DNA from: UBA9630 sp043725085
GTDB lineage: Bacteria > Patescibacteriota > Minisyncoccia > Moranbacterales > UBA2206
Direction: 5' to 3'
Assembly (NCBI GenBank): GCA_043725085.1
Contig: JAYSLY010000050.1
Coordinates: 1-15,627 of the forward strand
DNA length: 15,627 bases
In this document: positions 6,343 to 13,395 of the stretch, one piece after another
How the letters are laid out: every line of letters begins with the position of its first letter
Position numbering within the stretch: position 1 is the stretch's first letter
Made by a program: the position numbers and the translations under genes
The notes under the pieces: model-generated
Told to the model about the DNA's origin: nothing
What the model saw: the letters and a program-made list of their open reading frames with translations, nothing else
Database searches by the model: none

Positions 6343-6421
6343 ACCCGGTTTTATTGGAAGTATGGTTAGCGCATATAAGCTCAAATATGCGCTAACCATC
6401 ATCAATAGAATCGGGTTTTTT
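6343..6421 (+). terminator. Nested hairpin terminator of the lipoprotein gene
   Basis: An outer stem pairs ACCCGGTTTTATTG (6343-6356) with CAATAGAATCGGGT (6403-6416) with two G-T pairs, and a T run follows at 6416-6421. Inside it sits a second, perfect 15-bp inverted repeat (6362-6376 with 6385-6399, loop AAGCTCAA). The outer stem alone is a sound terminator; the inner palindrome looks inserted into its loop. Confidence 0.75.
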
Positions 6422-6463
6422 GTTTTATAACAGCTTAATAACCTAGCTTTCTAGGGGAAGAAG

Positions 6464-6491
6464 TTGTTTTTTTTATGGTTTGTGCTAGACT
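6464..6491 (+). promoter_or_regulatory. Promoter of the YcaO cluster (leaderless)
   Basis: TTGTTT (6464-6469), a 16-base spacer, and TAGACT (6486-6491) preceded by TGTGC, an extended -10 nearly identical to that at 5421-5430. The ATG at 6498 begins seven bases after the -10 box, so the mRNA should begin at the start codon. A small inverted repeat CCTAG/CTAGG (6442-6455) lies just upstream of the -35 box. Confidence 0.6.
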
Positions 6492-6497
6492 TTTTTT

Positions 6498-7964
6498 ATG
6501 GAATTGAAAACTACTCTGTCAACTCAAGAAATGCTGGAAATGAGCGACTCGACTCGTCCGGTCAAAAAAATCATTCAAAAAATGGTTTTTTATCTGCAAA
6601 AATATTTTGGTTCTGAAATTTTGCTCGATGTTCCAGCTGGATTGCAAGATATTAATCCGGAAATTTTTCCGATGCTCGATTTGATTGAGCAATTGAAATT
6701 GGCGGGCGTGGTGGAACGAGTGAGAAAGATCGCAAAGCTTCCTGATGAACCATTTGTTTTTCGCTACGTTGCATTTTTGGAAGGCGTGGCAATTAGTGCC
6801 GGAGCGGATTTTTGCAGTGAAAAAAAAGCACTCCAAAAAACATTGGGCGAAGCAGTCGAGCGTTACACCTGGAGGGGTTCGGATTATTTTTTCTTGGGAA
6901 AAATAAGAAAAACCGCGTATGCGAAAATAAAAGAAAACGCCTTGGATATTTTTTCTTTGGCGGGTTTTTCGGCTGAGCAGAAAAAAAATTGGAAAATATT
7001 GCAGTTTGATGAAAAAACCAAATTTGGCTGGATTCCAGCTAATTCACTTGTTGGCGCCAAGCAAGTGTTTTGTCCAGTGCAACTGCTTAGCGCAATGTAT
7101 GCTAAAAAGTATGCCAAAACGCCTCGACATTCTGAACGAAAAGAGCCAATGCTGCGCTGGTGCATTACAACCGGGGTAGCGGCCGGTCAAAGCGTTGAGA
7201 GTGCGCTACTTAGTGCGATCTTGGAAATCATTGAACGTGATGCGTTTATGATTACCTATCTCAATCGAATTGCTCCGCCGCAGTATGACCAGGAGAGTCT
7301 TTCTGAGGATGAGGAAGTCGGGGAAATTTTGGCTAAATTCAAGAGATATGGGTTGGGGGTGCATCTTTTTCATCTGCCCAGTGATTTCCCGGTTTTTATC
7401 ACACTGGCCTTGATTATGGATCCGAGTGGGGTTGGTCCGGCCGTAGCAGTCGGTGCAAGTGCTGATTTTAATCTCAGGGATAGTATTTTGGATGCACTTT
7501 CCGAATGTTTGTCTGTCAGCATTTCACTGAGGAATGAGTCGGATAAGGAAGTGGGACGAATTAATCGCGAAGGGCGACTGATTTATTGGGCAAAAGCAGA
7601 AAATTTGTCAAAGTTAGATTTTTTACTCAAAGGGAAAAAAGAAGAAGTTAATTGGAACGAGCACCGTAATTTTTTTGCTTTGGCGCAGGCGAAAAAAACA
7701 AAAACAGATACCCGAAAAAAATTGGAAATTTTGAGAAAAGAATTTGTCAAAAATAAATATGAATTACTTTGGGCGGAAATTACTTCGCCGGAAGTTGAAA
7801 AAAATGGTTTCCACGTTGTTTCCGCTGTCGCTCCAGATTTGCAGCCATTGCACCTAGATGAAGAAATTCCTTATCGGAGCGGAAAGCGATTAACCGAAGT
7901 TCCTAAAAAACTTGGCTATTTTGCAGCAGAAAAACTAAATCAAGACCCGCATCCTTTTCCTTAA
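6498..7964 (+). CDS. YcaO-family azoline-forming cyclodehydratase, RiPP type
   Basis: YcaO enzymes use ATP to activate a peptide amide so that a Cys, Ser or Thr side chain closes to a thiazoline or oxazoline. The 488 residues show the family ATP/Mg signature: SAGADFCSEKKALQKTLGEA then Glu118/Glu121-Arg122 (EAVER), ILEIIERDAF (Glu243, Glu246, Arg247) after TTGVAAGQS (224-232), and VGASADFNLRDSILDALSEC (318-337). The protein ends DPHPFP, which fits the PxPxP tail typical of azole/azoline-forming YcaOs and argues against the RimO-linked or thioamide types. The first 95 residues precede the core and are not recognised; they might bind the substrate leader. An E1-like or ocin-ThiF partner, normally needed, is not visible. 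The start is supported by a promoter seven bases upstream. It leads a cluster with a SagB dehydrogenase 13 bases downstream. Family assignment is strong; the modified substrate is inferred. Confidence 0.9.
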   Translation: MELKTTLSTQEMLEMSDSTRPVKKIIQKMVFYLQKYFGSEILLDVPAGLQDINPEIFPMLDLIEQLKLAGVVERVRKIAKLPDEPFVFRYVAFLEGVAISAGADFCSEKKALQKTLGEAVERYTWRGSDYFFLGKIRKTAYAKIKENALDIFSLAGFSAEQKKNWKILQFDEKTKFGWIPANSLVGAKQVFCPVQLLSAMYAKKYAKTPRHSERKEPMLRWCITTGVAAGQSVESALLSAILEIIERDAFMITYLNRIAPPQYDQESLSEDEEVGEILAKFKRYGLGVHLFHLPSDFPVFITLALIMDPSGVGPAVAVGASADFNLRDSILDALSECLSVSISLRNESDKEVGRINREGRLIYWAKAENLSKLDFLLKGKKEEVNWNEHRNFFALAQAKKTKTDTRKKLEILRKEFVKNKYELLWAEITSPEVEKNGFHVVSAVAPDLQPLHLDEEIPYRSGKRLTEVPKKLGYFAAEKLNQDPHPFP

Positions 7965-7977
7965 AGATAATATAAAT

Positions 7978-8721
7978 ATGTCCGGAGAATTTTCCAAAAA
8001 AGTACATAGGCAAACTGATTTTAGCTTTAAGATTGGTACGCCGCCTAGTGATCCTCAATATTGGCCCAAGGAATGGACGGAGATTTTGCATAAAGAATAT
8101 CCGCGTTTTTCCAAGATTGATTTGCCACGTAATTTTTCAGTATTATACAACCTGAAGGATATTTTTTTTGCCAGATATTCGAAGCGTGAGTATAACCTTG
8201 GTGTAAAAATTTCTCTTCAAGAATTGTCGACGTTGCTATATTATTCGGCTGGCATAAAACCGGAAATTCAAAGCGGCACGACAAAGATAAGGCGTTTTTA
8301 TCCTTCCGGAGGCGCGCGCTATCCGCTGGAAGTATACTTGCTCATCCAAAGAGTGGAAGATGTGGAAGTAGGAATTTATCACTACAACGTCAAAGAGCAT
8401 CAATTGGAACTTCTAACAGCGGATAAATCGGAAATAGAAAAATTGAAAGAAGGTCTGCTTTACCCCTGGTCGAGGGACGCGGCAGTCGCATTTTTTGTGA
8501 CGGCTGTTTGGGAACGAAATTTTATAAAATATAAGGATAGGGGATACCGAATTGCGCTGATGGAGGCGGGACACCTAGGGCAGAATTTGGCGCTGACTGC
8601 TGCAGCTTTGGGGATTGGTTGTTGCAATTCGGTCGGGTTTCATAATGAGAGAATTAACCAAGTGTTGGATATTGAAAATGAAGACGAAGACTCGCTCTAT
8701 CTGGCGCTTTTGGGGAAATAA
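7978..8721 (+). CDS. SagB-type FMN-dependent azoline dehydrogenase
   Basis: SagB-type nitroreductases oxidise azolines made by YcaO to aromatic thiazoles or oxazoles using FMN. The 247 residues carry the subgroup features in order: SKREYN near 68-73, ISLQELSTLLYYSAG (78-92), the FMN block YPSGGARYPLEVYLL (108-122), GIYHYNVKEHQLELL (132-146), the conserved Lys184-Tyr185 pair in FIKYKDRGYR, EAGHLGQNLALTAAALGIG (196-214), and the terminal LALLGK. The Lys-Tyr pair is the one described as important for activity in Bacillus homologues. It follows the YcaO gene by 13 bases, and the next gene starts three bases after its stop, so the three are co-transcribed. A Gly-Cys-Cys (214-216) stands where other members vary. 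No usable Shine-Dalgarno is present. Confidence 0.92.
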   Translation: MSGEFSKKVHRQTDFSFKIGTPPSDPQYWPKEWTEILHKEYPRFSKIDLPRNFSVLYNLKDIFFARYSKREYNLGVKISLQELSTLLYYSAGIKPEIQSGTTKIRRFYPSGGARYPLEVYLLIQRVEDVEVGIYHYNVKEHQLELLTADKSEIEKLKEGLLYPWSRDAAVAFFVTAVWERNFIKYKDRGYRIALMEAGHLGQNLALTAAALGIGCCNSVGFHNERINQVLDIENEDEDSLYLALLGK

Positions 8722-8724
8722 AAT

Positions 8725-10371
8725 ATGCTTTTAACAAAAGATCAGGAAAAAATGCGCAAACTCTTGGCAATTTTGCGAGAAAAGGGTGTCGCAACAAAAG
8801 ATAAGCAGGATATCATTTCTGTTACCGGCGATTATTCAGAATGGTTGGTTGATTTGCGAAATGTTTTCTTGCGGTCCGACGCGCTCAATTTGATTGTGGA
8901 TATTTTTTGGCAAGAGCTGGAAAAATATTATCCTTTTCAGGTTGGCGGTCAGGAAGTTGCCGCGATTCCATTGGTGGCGGCAATCGTGCTCAAAAGTCAA
9001 CTTTTGGGAAAACCGGTCAATGGTTTTATTATGCGAAAATCGCGGAAAAAATATGGCTTGCAAAGAATTATCGAAGGAGAGGTGAGCGCGGAAAAAATAA
9101 TCTTGGTAGATGATTTGATTAATAGCGGGACGACTGCGTTGCGCCAAATCAAAGTGCTGGAAGAAATTGGCCGACAGCCGGAAATGTTTTTTGCGCTGGT
9201 CGATTTTAGGAAAAAAAAGAATGAAGAATTCTTACAGAAAAAAAATATTAAATTGATTTCTCTTTTTGATCTTAGTGACCTTGGTCTCGCTATTAGTGAG
9301 TCGGAGGAAAAAATTGCCGCGAAAGATTATTATAAAACTATCTGGCGTTTTCAATCGCCTAATCCGACGCATTTCTATTCCGTACCAAAGTCAGTGCCGT
9401 GCCTGGATGAAAAAAAAATATATTTTGGCAGTGACAGTGGAATTTTTTGGGCGCTCAATCAAACAGATGGTTCGGTGGCTTGGAAATTTGAGACAGGCTA
9501 TCATGTCTTGCGAAAAGGTATTTTTTCATCACCGGCTGTCTATGACGGCTTGGTCTATTTTGGCGCTTATGATGGCAATATGTATGCGCTCAATAAGGAA
9601 ACCGGTCGCTTCAAGTGGAAATATATGGACGCCGATTTTATCGGCTCTTCTCCAGTGGTTGCTCCGGAATTGGGGATGGTGTTTGTCGGGTTGGAGTTTG
9701 CCCTTGCTGGAAAGCAAGGCGGAGTGGTGGCACTTGATCTAAAAACCGGAAAAAAGATTTGGGAATATGGAATGCGCGAATATGTGCATTGCAGTCCGGC
9801 CTATTCTCCCGAGAAAAAACTGTTGGCAATTGGTGGAAACGATTCTTGCGTCTATCTGTTTGAGGCAAAAAGTGGAAAACTGAGATGGAAATATGAAACC
9901 GGCGGTCCGATCAAGGCCTCCCTGACATTTGATCTGAAAAGAAATTTATTGCTTTTTGGTTCTTTTGACAAACACCTCTATGCACTTGATTTGGATAGTG
10001 GAGGAGTCAAAGGTAAATTTGAAACGCGAGAAGTGCTACATTCTACGCCAAAAGTTTTTGATGGAAATGTTTATTTTTCCTCGCTAGACAAAAATCTCTA
10101 CAGCGTGAATCTGGAAAGTGGAAAGCTGAATTGGAAATTTCCCACCAATGGAAGAATTTTTTCTTCCCCGGAAGTCATTGATGGCAAAATTTTTATCTGT
10201 TCAAATGATGGGCGGATGTATGAAATTGATTCTAAAACAGGAAAAGCCGAGTCGTTTTTTCAAGCCACGGAAAGGATTGTTAATAAAGTCGTCTATAACG
10301 AAAAGACAAAAAGATTTTTTGTTTCAACTGGGGCCAATGAAGTATATTGCCTAGAAAAGTCATCGGTGTAA
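8725..10371 (+). CDS. Phosphoribosyltransferase domain fused to a PQQ-type beta-propeller
   Basis: Residues 1-190 form a type I phosphoribosyltransferase closest in pattern to orotate phosphoribosyltransferase: FIMRKSRKKYGLQRIIEG (101-118) resembles the RK..K.HG..IEG block, and ILVDDLINSGTTALRQ (126-141) is the PRPP-binding loop. Residues about 205-548 are a beta-propeller with repeated blades: VAWKFETG, FKWKYMDA, KIWEYGMR, LRWKYETG, LNWKFPTNG, each after a G..YALN-type turn; I count about seven. No signal peptide or membrane segment is present, whereas most PQQ-type propellers are exported. The fusion is not one I recognise. The acidic PRPP site looks intact, so it may be a real transferase acting on the peptide pathway, or a fold reused for binding. 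The propeller could scaffold the enzymes or the precursor. It is sandwiched between SagB and radical SAM genes in one operon. Confidence 0.85.
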   Translation: MLLTKDQEKMRKLLAILREKGVATKDKQDIISVTGDYSEWLVDLRNVFLRSDALNLIVDIFWQELEKYYPFQVGGQEVAAIPLVAAIVLKSQLLGKPVNGFIMRKSRKKYGLQRIIEGEVSAEKIILVDDLINSGTTALRQIKVLEEIGRQPEMFFALVDFRKKKNEEFLQKKNIKLISLFDLSDLGLAISESEEKIAAKDYYKTIWRFQSPNPTHFYSVPKSVPCLDEKKIYFGSDSGIFWALNQTDGSVAWKFETGYHVLRKGIFSSPAVYDGLVYFGAYDGNMYALNKETGRFKWKYMDADFIGSSPVVAPELGMVFVGLEFALAGKQGGVVALDLKTGKKIWEYGMREYVHCSPAYSPEKKLLAIGGNDSCVYLFEAKSGKLRWKYETGGPIKASLTFDLKRNLLLFGSFDKHLYALDLDSGGVKGKFETREVLHSTPKVFDGNVYFSSLDKNLYSVNLESGKLNWKFPTNGRIFSSPEVIDGKIFICSNDGRMYEIDSKTGKAESFFQATERIVNKVVYNEKTKRFFVSTGANEVYCLEKSSV

Positions 10372-10435
10372 AAATAGTTGATTCTGATTTGCCAAGATAT
10401 GCGAGAAGGAAAATTTATTTTTTTGGAATTATTTT

Positions 10436-11821
10436 ATGAATAGAATATTGCTTTGTTATTTTCCGTCTAATGATCGGGATTATACCCCATTGGATATTGG
10501 CTATGCGCTGGCTCGAACAAATCAGGCGAATGTTTGTTTGGGGGAAAAAATGAAGACAACTCCTTTGGTTTTGGGTTATTCAAAATATGCTGAGGATCCG
10601 CTGGATAGCGAAGTGCGAATGCTGCTTGCGCAGCAACCAAAAGTCATCATTTTCTTTGCGGAAAATATCTTATGGAGTAGTGTTTTTGCCTGGAAGCGAG
10701 TGAGAAAGTTCGCGCTAGAGTTGAGAAAGATAAAGCCTGATCTTGTAATCGGAATTCAGAGCTACAAGGCTGATTTTTCCCAGTTAGCATCGGTTTTGTC
10801 GACAGGTCTGGTCGATTTTGTGATAAAAGCTAATCCGGAAGAAGTTCTGCCTAAGTTGGATAATATTTTGGTCAAAGAGGAAGTCGACGGAGTGTTTTAT
10901 GCTCACAACATCGATTTGTTTAAAAAAGAGGTTAGTAAAATCAAGCAGATTGAGCAAAAAGCTAATTCTGCTAAAGCGAATTTGGATAAATTGCCGTCAC
11001 CCTATCTTACGGGTGTGCTGGATGAATTTTTGAAGAAAAAACAAAAAGCAAGAGCAGGAAAATTTTCAGCTTTTATCTATGCTTCTCGCGGGTGCGTGTT
11101 TGGTTGCTATTATTGCTGGCGCAGTGTCAAATCAGAGCGCAACGTTCAATTTTTTTCAGCTGAAAGAGTATATGCTGAAATAGCGTATCTATTTGAAAAA
11201 TTCAATATCCGTTCATTTTTTATCATCGATGACGCGTTTCCCTATTCCAAGGCACGATTAAAGAACTTTCTTTTTGAGTTCGAAAAAATAAAAAAACTCA
11301 AGCCTGAATTGAAGGAAATTGAATTGCAGGCGATGTGTCGGATAGAAATGCTGGATTATGAAAATATTTCTTTGCTGGCTAAGTTAAATGTCACTTGGGT
11401 TCAAATTGGATTGCAGACGATCAACCCCACCTTGCAGCACTACATGAACAGGAAGGTTGAGATGGAAAAATTTCGAGCAGTTTCGGGTTGGTTAAAACAA
11501 TTCAAAATCAGGTGCTATCTGGATATCATTGCCGGCTTGCCGGGCGATTCGATTAAGTATTTCAAAAAAACAATTGATTTTGCAGTTGAGTTGGAGCCAG
11601 CTGCTGCGCAAGTTAATCACCTATTTATCAGTCCAGGCACATTATTTTTCTCAAAAAAAATCGAATATGAAATTGAGATTGAAAAAGAGGAGCATGATTT
11701 TTTTGTGCCAAGTGCGGTTAAGGCCAGAGGAATAGATGCAAAATATATCTCCTCAGCTCGGCAATATATTTCTCAAAAAGCGAGCGCTAATCCGGGAATA
11801 AAATGGAGGGTGGTTATGTAG
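10436..11821 (+). CDS. Radical SAM protein with B12-binding-like N-terminal domain
   Basis: The 461-residue enzyme has the radical SAM cluster motif C220-x3-C224-x2-C227 in SRGCVFGCYYC, which binds the [4Fe-4S] cluster that cleaves S-adenosylmethionine. Further barrel blocks are FFIIDDAFPYSKARL, VQIGLQTINPTLQHYMNRK, and DIIAGLPGDSIKYFKKT, typical of the B12-binding radical SAM group. Residues about 1-150 look like the Rossmann B12 domain (MNRILLCYFPS... LDIGYALA...), but I do not see the DxHxxG cobalamin ligand motif, so it may not bind B12 with a protein His. No SPASM domain is evident. In this context it could be a C-methyltransferase or C-C/C-S bond-forming peptide maturase; this is inferred. 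It lies 64 bases after the propeller gene, without a clear promoter. Confidence 0.88.
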   Translation: MNRILLCYFPSNDRDYTPLDIGYALARTNQANVCLGEKMKTTPLVLGYSKYAEDPLDSEVRMLLAQQPKVIIFFAENILWSSVFAWKRVRKFALELRKIKPDLVIGIQSYKADFSQLASVLSTGLVDFVIKANPEEVLPKLDNILVKEEVDGVFYAHNIDLFKKEVSKIKQIEQKANSAKANLDKLPSPYLTGVLDEFLKKKQKARAGKFSAFIYASRGCVFGCYYCWRSVKSERNVQFFSAERVYAEIAYLFEKFNIRSFFIIDDAFPYSKARLKNFLFEFEKIKKLKPELKEIELQAMCRIEMLDYENISLLAKLNVTWVQIGLQTINPTLQHYMNRKVEMEKFRAVSGWLKQFKIRCYLDIIAGLPGDSIKYFKKTIDFAVELEPAAAQVNHLFISPGTLFFSKKIEYEIEIEKEEHDFFVPSAVKARGIDAKYISSARQYISQKASANPGIKWRVVM

Positions 11822-11830
11822 AAAGGGGAA

Positions 11831-11839
11831 TTATCCACA
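11831..11839 (+). promoter_or_regulatory. Perfect DnaA-box sequence upstream of the peptide promoter
   Basis: TTATCCACA matches the canonical DnaA box at every position. It lies 19 bases before the -35 box at 11858. It is single, so an origin is not indicated; DnaA can act as a transcription factor, but here this is speculative and chance is possible. Confidence 0.35.
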
Positions 11840-11857
11840 GGGAGGTTGACAAGAGGA

Positions 11858-11886
11858 TTGGCACAAAAACAAAATTGTGGTATAGT
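11858..11886 (+). promoter_or_regulatory. Promoter of the small peptide gene
   Basis: TTGGCA (11858-11863), a 17-base spacer, TATAGT (11881-11886). An ATG lies at 11893, exactly seven bases on, but opens a different frame from the peptide (see the 11893 entry). The peptide ATG at 11927 is 34 bases later. An alternative -35 TTGACA at 11846-11851 has only a poor -10 partner. A dedicated promoter fits a peptide needed in excess of its enzymes. Confidence 0.6.
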
Positions 11887-11892
11887 GGTGGT

Positions 11893-12060
11893 ATGGTGAA
11901 GGAAATAATAAAATCAAATCAAATTTATGGCAATTATTATAAAAAAGATTTCAAGAAAAACTTGGTTTTCTGTTCTATCTTTTTTGGGAGTGGCGCTTGC
12001 TTTATTGACACGACTGCTCTTGGGCGGTGCAAGTATGCATTTGGGAAAGCTGGAAACTAG
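11893..12060 (+). CDS. Alternative leaderless frame overlapping the peptide gene, doubtful
   Basis: ATG at 11893 is placed for leaderless translation, and its frame runs 55 codons (MVKEIIKSNQ... FGKAGN) to a stop at 12060. It overlaps the start of the 90-residue peptide gene in another frame. Its composition has no clear sense, so it is probably a non-product, but ribosomes entering here could affect translation of the peptide. Confidence 0.12.
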   Translation: MVKEIIKSNQIYGNYYKKDFKKNLVFCSIFFGSGACFIDTTALGRCKYAFGKAGN

Positions 12061-12199
12061 TGCTAAAAATACATTAAAAGACAGTGTGGTTTCCACGGCC
12101 TATGCTGATGCGGCGGATTGTCCTAGTGGCAGTGGTGATAATGGTTGCAGTGATGATGGTTGCGGTGGCAGTGGCGCTGGCGATAGTGGTGGTTTTTAG
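11927..12199 (+). CDS. Candidate RiPP precursor peptide with Gly/Ser/Asp/Cys-rich tail
   Basis: The 90-residue product has three parts: a basic N-terminus (IIIKKISRKTW), a hydrophobic segment (about 13-35, broken by Arg29), and a linker with small residues (about 36-62, ending STAYADA). The tail, residues 63-90, begins ADCPSGSGDNG and ends AGDSGGF: it has three Cys (65, 74, 79), five Ser, ten Gly, and four Gly-Cys or Gly-Ser steps, the kind of core on which YcaO enzymes make azoles. It follows the radical SAM gene and precedes the C39-like gene, and has its own promoter. The frame is chosen for its sensible leader and core; no good Shine-Dalgarno lies before ATG 11927. The AYA or ADA motifs at 58-62 might mark cleavage. 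It could instead be a small anchored protein unrelated to the enzymes, but the location and composition favour a substrate. Confidence 0.7.
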   Translation: MAIIIKKISRKTWFSVLSFLGVALALLTRLLLGGASMHLGKLETSAKNTLKDSVVSTAYADAADCPSGSGDNGCSDDGCGGSGAGDSGGF

Positions 12200-12237
12200 G
12201 TGTGTTAGTAATACAAACAAAATAAAAAAATAATGAT

Positions 12238-13395
12238 ATGGATGAGCACAAAAAAACAAAAATAATGATGGCCATTGCAATTGTGCTGGCTGTTTTGGTG
12301 GGGGTGGCATTATTTGGTTTATATAAAAGTAGAAAAGCGGCAACTGCTAAGGTGGATTATGAAATTGCCGGTGTCCCGTATTTTGGGAGACTTAATCATA
12401 CCGGTCAAAATAAGGTCATTTCCGGGGATACTGTTTCGGCCGCTATCTCTATTTTGGAGTATTGGAATCCAGGTCAGAATAATTTCGTTGAAACGAATCG
12501 TTCGATGAGTGCCGGGCAAAAGTTTATTACTGGAGAGTCGGTTCGAAATTTTTTTACTCAAGCTGGCTATGTTGCTAAGGAAGTCCACTTGGAAAACAAC
12601 GAGCTTAAGCAATATATTAATAGTGATTCAAAAACTCCTTTATTCGCTTTTTTGTCAGTAGATGGAAGCCAGCCAAAAAATGACGCCTATCATCCAGCAG
12701 AAGTAATTATCGGCGTGAAGGAATCAGAAGAAAAGGTGGTTATGCATGATTATTGGTTGGGAAACAATTATGAAATTTCATTTGCCGAGTTGGACCAGCG
12801 TTGGGGGCAAATGCGAAAAGACGAACAAAAAAAATATATCATTATTCAGCCGCAAAATCTGAGTGAAAAATTAGCTGAATTAAAAACTAGAAAAATTGAA
12901 GATTATTCCAGGCGAACAGTCACGATGGAGAAGTCCGCTGAGATGTTGAAAAACTATACTTTGGGAGTCGGAGAGGAGATGTCTAATTTAAACTTGCAGG
13001 CCAAAGATTATTTCCTGAAGGTGGAAGAGGATCCTAATTTTAATACCTACCTCCCGCCTTATTTTAAGGTTATGACTTATTATCATTTGGCGAAATCTAG
13101 TTTGGCCATAAATGATCTTGATTTGGCATCTGTGTATGCGCAAAAAGCGGTGGATATCGATCATGATCTGAATAAACCGTCTAATGACTGGCCAGGCTTC
13201 GAAGACGATCTTACTATGAATGTTTCTGGTGAATTGAGCTACCCTTGGGCAGTATTAGGCGATGTTTCGTTAGCGACAAAAAATTATCCCAAGGCTAAGG
13301 AGGCCTATGAAAAGGCGCTGCAGCTTGAACCTAAGCAATTAGGATTGAAAGACAGTCTTCGAATGGTCGAGTTGGCGCTGTTGAAATCGAAATGA
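12238..13395 (+). CDS. Membrane-anchored C39-like peptidase domain with TPR repeats, probably inactive as a protease
   Basis: A 385-residue protein with one N-terminal membrane segment (about 9-28), then a C39-like domain (about 40-200) and a helical C-terminal region with TPR units (about 270-385; the last reads PKAKEAYEKALQLEP). The fold is suggested by IAGVPYFGRLN (43-53), SGDTVSAAISILEYW (62-76) where the family normally has a Cys at the start, the histidine in AYHPAEVIIGV (150-160), and VVMHDYW (167-173) with Asp171. Ser62 replaces the expected nucleophile Cys, so a normal cysteine protease is unlikely; it may hold a leader peptide without cutting. The domain faces outside if the anchor is type N-in. 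It starts 38 bases after the peptide gene, and its stop overlaps the next start as ATGA. Confidence 0.75.
   Translation: MDEHKKTKIMMAIAIVLAVLVGVALFGLYKSRKAATAKVDYEIAGVPYFGRLNHTGQNKVISGDTVSAAISILEYWNPGQNNFVETNRSMSAGQKFITGESVRNFFTQAGYVAKEVHLENNELKQYINSDSKTPLFAFLSVDGSQPKNDAYHPAEVIIGVKESEEKVVMHDYWLGNNYEISFAELDQRWGQMRKDEQKKYIIIQPQNLSEKLAELKTRKIEDYSRRTVTMEKSAEMLKNYTLGVGEEMSNLNLQAKDYFLKVEEDPNFNTYLPPYFKVMTYYHLAKSSLAINDLDLASVYAQKAVDIDHDLNKPSNDWPGFEDDLTMNVSGELSYPWAVLGDVSLATKNYPKAKEAYEKALQLEPKQLGLKDSLRMVELALLKSK

Noticed and set aside
9266..9742. 158-codon plus-strand frame inside the PRTase-propeller gene
   Set aside because: It is fully within a gene with clear domains in another frame and has no recognisable motif.
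9350..10360. Repeated DNA pattern as a possible CRISPR or satellite
   Set aside because: The repeats are degenerate codons for propeller blades, with no constant repeat and spacer.
11831..11839. Replication origin
   Set aside because: A single DnaA box without a cluster, an AT-rich unwinding region or dnaA/dnaN genes does not make an origin.
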